A DNA stretch of 7,079 nt from Parcubacteria group bacterium (GTDB lineage Bacteria; Patescibacteriota; Minisyncoccia; Minisyncoccales; JAGUVE01). The stretch lies in assembly GCA_020063075.1 (NCBI GenBank), contig JAGUVE010000076.1, positions 1 to 7,079 on the forward strand, written 5' to 3'. Both the position numbers and the translations under genes were made by a program. Below, one piece after another: positions 4,806 to 7,079 of this stretch. Under the pieces are notes generated by a model. The model saw only the letters and a program-made list of their open reading frames with translations, did no database searches and was not told where the DNA came from. Each line of letters starts with the position of its first letter. Position 1 is the stretch's first letter.

Positions 4806-6110
4806 ATGCCAAAAACAAAACTTTACACCATTGTTTTTATTATTTTGGTTTCCGCTTTTTTTGCCGGCAATTTCGTTTATCCCCAATTTTTGAAATTGCC
4901 CTATTTCCCGAATATTCCCTTTAAATTGGGTCTGGACCTCCAGGGCGGGGTTCATTTGCTTTATGAGGCCGATTTATCAAACATAGAAGAAAAAGATAAA
5001 AAAAGTTCAATGGAGGGATTGAGAGACGTAATTGAAAGAAGGGTTAATCTTTTCGGAGCCAGGGAACCCTTGGTGCAGGTCCAGGAAGAAAGGTTAATCG
5101 TTGAATTGGCGGGCGTAAAAGATATCTCTGAAGCGATTAAAGAAATAGGGGAGACCCCTTTTTTGGAATTTAAGGAGCCAAAGGAAAATTATGAAGAAAT
5201 TTTGGAAAAAAATCAGAGGGTTATGGATGCCGGGGAAGGAGAATTAGAAGAACCTTTTAAACCCACTCCCTTAACCGGAAGATATTTGAAAAAATCGGAA
5301 CTTGGTTTTGATGAAACAACCCAGGAACCCCTGGTCTTGATTGAATTCAACGACGAGGGCGCAAAAATTTTTGAGGAATTGACCGAAAAAAACACTAAGA
5401 AACCTTTAGCCATCTATATTGACAATATTTTGCTTTCTTCTCCGGTTGTCCAAGAAAAAATTTCCGGCGGAAGCGCCAGAATTACGGGTAACTTCACCAT
5501 TGAAGAAGCAAGGAAATTATCCAGAAATCTTTCAGCCGGAGCCCTGCCCGTCCCCATTCGTTTGATATCCCAAGAAAGCGTCGGGCCCGTCCTGGGCAAA
5601 ATATCTTTGGAAAAAAGTTTAAGGGCGGGAATTTACGGCTTCCTGGCAATTCTCATTTTCCTGCTCATTTTTTATCGCCTGCTCGGTTTTTTTGCCTCGC
5701 TGTCCTTATTGATTTATGTCGCCTATATTTTGACTTTGTTCAAAATTATTCCCGTAACTCTTACTTTAGCCGGTATTGCCGGATTTTTATTATCAATGGG
5801 CATGGCGGTTGACGCCAACATTTTAATTTTTTCAAGAATGAGGGAAGAACTAAAACAGGGAAATGGTTATCTGATTTCTTTGGAAGAGGGAGCTAAGCGG
5901 GCGTGGCCCGCCATTCGCGACGGAAATCTGACCACAGTTTTGGTCGGCTTGATTCTATTCGCTTTTGGGACGAGCTTTGTCAAGGGTTTTGCCTTGACGT
6001 TGGTTATCGGAAACCTGGTAAATATGTTCACGGCAATTTTTATCACTAATAATTTTTTGCGGCTGTTTGTCGGCACAAGAATTGAAAAATTGAGTTGGCT
6101 TTGGAGATAA
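4806..6110 (+). CDS. secD: Protein translocase subunit SecD
   Basis: Inner-membrane partner of SecYEG that uses the proton gradient to help pull exported proteins out and release them. The order of parts is normal. One N-terminal membrane segment covers about 6-24. The extracytoplasmic P1 region starts with LGLDLQGGVHLLYEA (DLQGG at 44-48) and runs to about 270, including SAGALPVPIRLI at 243-254. Five membrane segments follow from about 272 to 420. MGMAVDANILIFSRMREEL at about 331-349 contains Asp336, equivalent to the proton-relay Asp519 of E. coli SecD. At 434 residues it is shorter than E. coli SecD (615), mainly in the periplasmic part, as in many Gram-positive-like and small-genome bacteria. 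The ATG at 4806 precedes a typical membrane anchor. secF starts one base after the stop. Confidence 0.97.
   Translation: MPKTKLYTIVFIILVSAFFAGNFVYPQFLKLPYFPNIPFKLGLDLQGGVHLLYEADLSNIEEKDKKSSMEGLRDVIERRVNLFGAREPLVQVQEERLIVELAGVKDISEAIKEIGETPFLEFKEPKENYEEILEKNQRVMDAGEGELEEPFKPTPLTGRYLKKSELGFDETTQEPLVLIEFNDEGAKIFEELTEKNTKKPLAIYIDNILLSSPVVQEKISGGSARITGNFTIEEARKLSRNLSAGALPVPIRLISQESVGPVLGKISLEKSLRAGIYGFLAILIFLLIFYRLLGFFASLSLLIYVAYILTLFKIIPVTLTLAGIAGFLLSMGMAVDANILIFSRMREELKQGNGYLISLEEGAKRAWPAIRDGNLTTVLVGLILFAFGTSFVKGFALTLVIGNLVNMFTAIFITNNFLRLFVGTRIEKLSWLWR
6103..6106 (+). promoter_or_regulatory. Shine-Dalgarno site for secF
   Basis: GGAG lies inside the last codons of secD, 5 bases before the secF ATG at 6112. 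It is one of the few clear ribosome binding sites in the window and fits coupled translation of SecD and SecF, which act as a complex. Confidence 0.6.
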
Positions 6111-6111
6111 T

Positions 6112-7002
6112 ATGATTCCTTTTCTAAAATACAAAAAAGTATATTATATTTTTTCCGTACTTTTGGTTTTCGCCACGATTGCTTCTCTTTTGATTTTCGG
6201 CTTGAAATTTGGCATTGATTTTTTGGGAGGCGGTATTTTGGAAGTTGATTTTGAAAAAAGGCCGGAAAATAAGCAGATTTTGGAAAAATTAAAAGAACTT
6301 AATTTAGGTGAAATTGTCATTCAGCCGGCGGGGGAGCAAGGAGTAATTATGCGCTTAAAAGAGGTTGATGAAGGCACCCATCAAAAAATTCTTTCAAGGC
6401 TCGGGGAACTTTCAAAAGTCGTAGAAAAAAGATTTGAAAGCATAGGTCCCGCCATTGGCAGAGAATTGAGAGAAAAGACAATAATTTTGGTAACTGTTTC
6501 CCTCCTGGCATTGCTAATCTATATCGCCGTTTCTTTTTCCAAGGTCTCAAGACCGATTTCCAGCTGGCAGTATGGAATAATCTCAATTTTTACCTTGGCT
6601 TTTGACGTTTTAATACCGATTGGATTAATTTCACTTCTCGGTAAATTTTCTAACGTTCAATTTAATATTCCGATTATCACCGCCCTGTTGACAATTTTGG
6701 GCTACACAATCAACGATAAAGTAATTATTTTTGACAGGGTGAGGGAAAACCTCTTGAAGAACCAAGGACAGGATTTTGCGACTTTGGTAAATCAAAGCTT
6801 AAATCAAACCCTGACTCGTTCCCTCAGCACCGGTTTTTGCACTCTTTTTGCACTCTTTTCAATATTTTTCTTTGGCGGAGAGACGTTGAAATACTTTTCT
6901 CTGGTGATGATAGTCGGCATCGTAGTCGGCACTTACTCATCTTTGTTTATGGCGGCTCCCATTTTGGTCAGCTGGTTGAATTGGCGCCAGAAAAGGGGTT
7001 GA
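6112..7002 (+). CDS. secF: Protein translocase subunit SecF
   Basis: Membrane partner of SecD in the SecDF complex that supports Sec export. The N-terminal membrane segment is at about 10-30, followed by the family motif FGIDFLGGGILEVDF (33-47). An extracytoplasmic segment runs to about 120. Five membrane segments lie from about 122 to 288. TILGYTINDKVIIFDRVREN at 194-213 is the SecF signature corresponding to the VDAN region of SecD. SLSTGFCTLFALFSIFFFGG at 237-256 matches the conserved TSLTT-like helix. The length of 296 residues is normal. The ATG start has a GGAG five bases upstream and lies one base after secD, so the two form one transcription unit. The stop TGA (7000-7002) is embedded in a TTGACA. 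Confidence 0.97.
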   Translation: MIPFLKYKKVYYIFSVLLVFATIASLLIFGLKFGIDFLGGGILEVDFEKRPENKQILEKLKELNLGEIVIQPAGEQGVIMRLKEVDEGTHQKILSRLGELSKVVEKRFESIGPAIGRELREKTIILVTVSLLALLIYIAVSFSKVSRPISSWQYGIISIFTLAFDVLIPIGLISLLGKFSNVQFNIPIITALLTILGYTINDKVIIFDRVRENLLKNQGQDFATLVNQSLNQTLTRSLSTGFCTLFALFSIFFFGGETLKYFSLVMIVGIVVGTYSSLFMAAPILVSWLNWRQKRG

Positions 7003-7027
7003 CAATATTTTTAAAAAATATTTTAAT
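6999..7027 (+). promoter_or_regulatory. Possible sigma70-type promoter at the end of secF
   Basis: A perfect TTGACA (6999-7004) overlaps the secF stop codon and is followed after 17 bases by TTTAAT (7022-7027), 5 of 6 to the -10 consensus. It could serve a gene to the right of the window. The spacer is an AT-only palindrome, AATATTTTT-A-AAAAATATT (7004-7022), so chance in AT-rich DNA is a real alternative. Confidence 0.35.
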
Positions 7028-7050
7028 AAAATAATTACCATTGCATTATT

Positions 7051-7079
7051 CGCTCGGTCATCTTGCCTCAGGGAGCACG
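7051..7079 (+). repeat. Dispersed repeat element, cut off by the window edge
   Basis: CGCTCGGTCATCTTGCCTCA followed by GGGAGCACG shares the order CGCTCGG...CTT.C.TCAGG.AGCAC with 4028-4057. In the other copy the second hairpin arm follows; here the window ends first. If the element is like the other copy, a matching arm (CTGAGGCAAG or similar) should lie just beyond 7079. Confidence 0.45.

Noticed and set aside
7004..7022. Palindrome AATATTTTT-A-AAAAATATT after secF as a terminator
   Set aside because: The stem is only A and T, so it is weak. The sequence is better viewed as the spacer of a possible promoter or as chance in AT-rich DNA.

Overview
The window is an AT-rich stretch of bacterial chromosome that carries mostly core housekeeping genes. 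TGA and TAA end the recognisable genes and no TGA interrupts one, so the code looks standard. Several features suggest a member of the Candidate Phyla Radiation (Patescibacteria, perhaps Parcubacteria) or a similar small-genome bacterium: compact gene spacing, few clear Shine-Dalgarno sites, and AT-only intergenic repeats of the AATTTTGAATTTT type. This assignment is an inference from style and gene content, not from a marker phylogeny.

Layout. The minus strand on the left carries pth (peptidyl-tRNA hydrolase, 893-1444). It is followed with an 8-base overlap by an unrecognised gene in two frames (343-900 and 41-346). The two pieces look like one protein of about 286 residues broken by a -1 frame change at a run of eight A. 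The joined protein would place an HEDQH (HExxH) motif and a following Glu helix in one chain, as in a zinc metallopeptidase. A 55-base divergent region (1445-1499) holds back-to-back -10 elements that sit almost on the start codons of pth and lepB, suggesting leaderless or nearly leaderless messages. The plus strand then carries lepB (signal peptidase I) overlapping hisS (histidyl-tRNA synthetase with a cysteine-rich insertion), an 83-base AT-only spacer, a HIT-family gene with a GTG start, rpsU (bS21), a 233-base repeat-rich gap, a yqeY-like gene, and secD-secF.

How the genes fit together. LepB and SecD/SecF belong to protein export: SecDF aids the SecYEG channel and LepB cleaves the signal peptides of exported proteins. 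HisS, bS21, Pth and the YqeY-like protein belong to translation or to tRNA-related work. The rpsU-yqeY pairing also occurs in other bacteria.

The noncoding parts hold two kinds of repeat: AT-only inverted repeats (3335-3417, 4090-4233, 4771-4794), and a GC-richer element marked CGCTCGG...TCAGGxAGCAC (4007-4067, and cut off at the right edge, 7051-7079). I see no new defence, mobile or CRISPR system. The best candidates for a second look are the frame-split HExxH gene and the divergent near-leaderless promoters.
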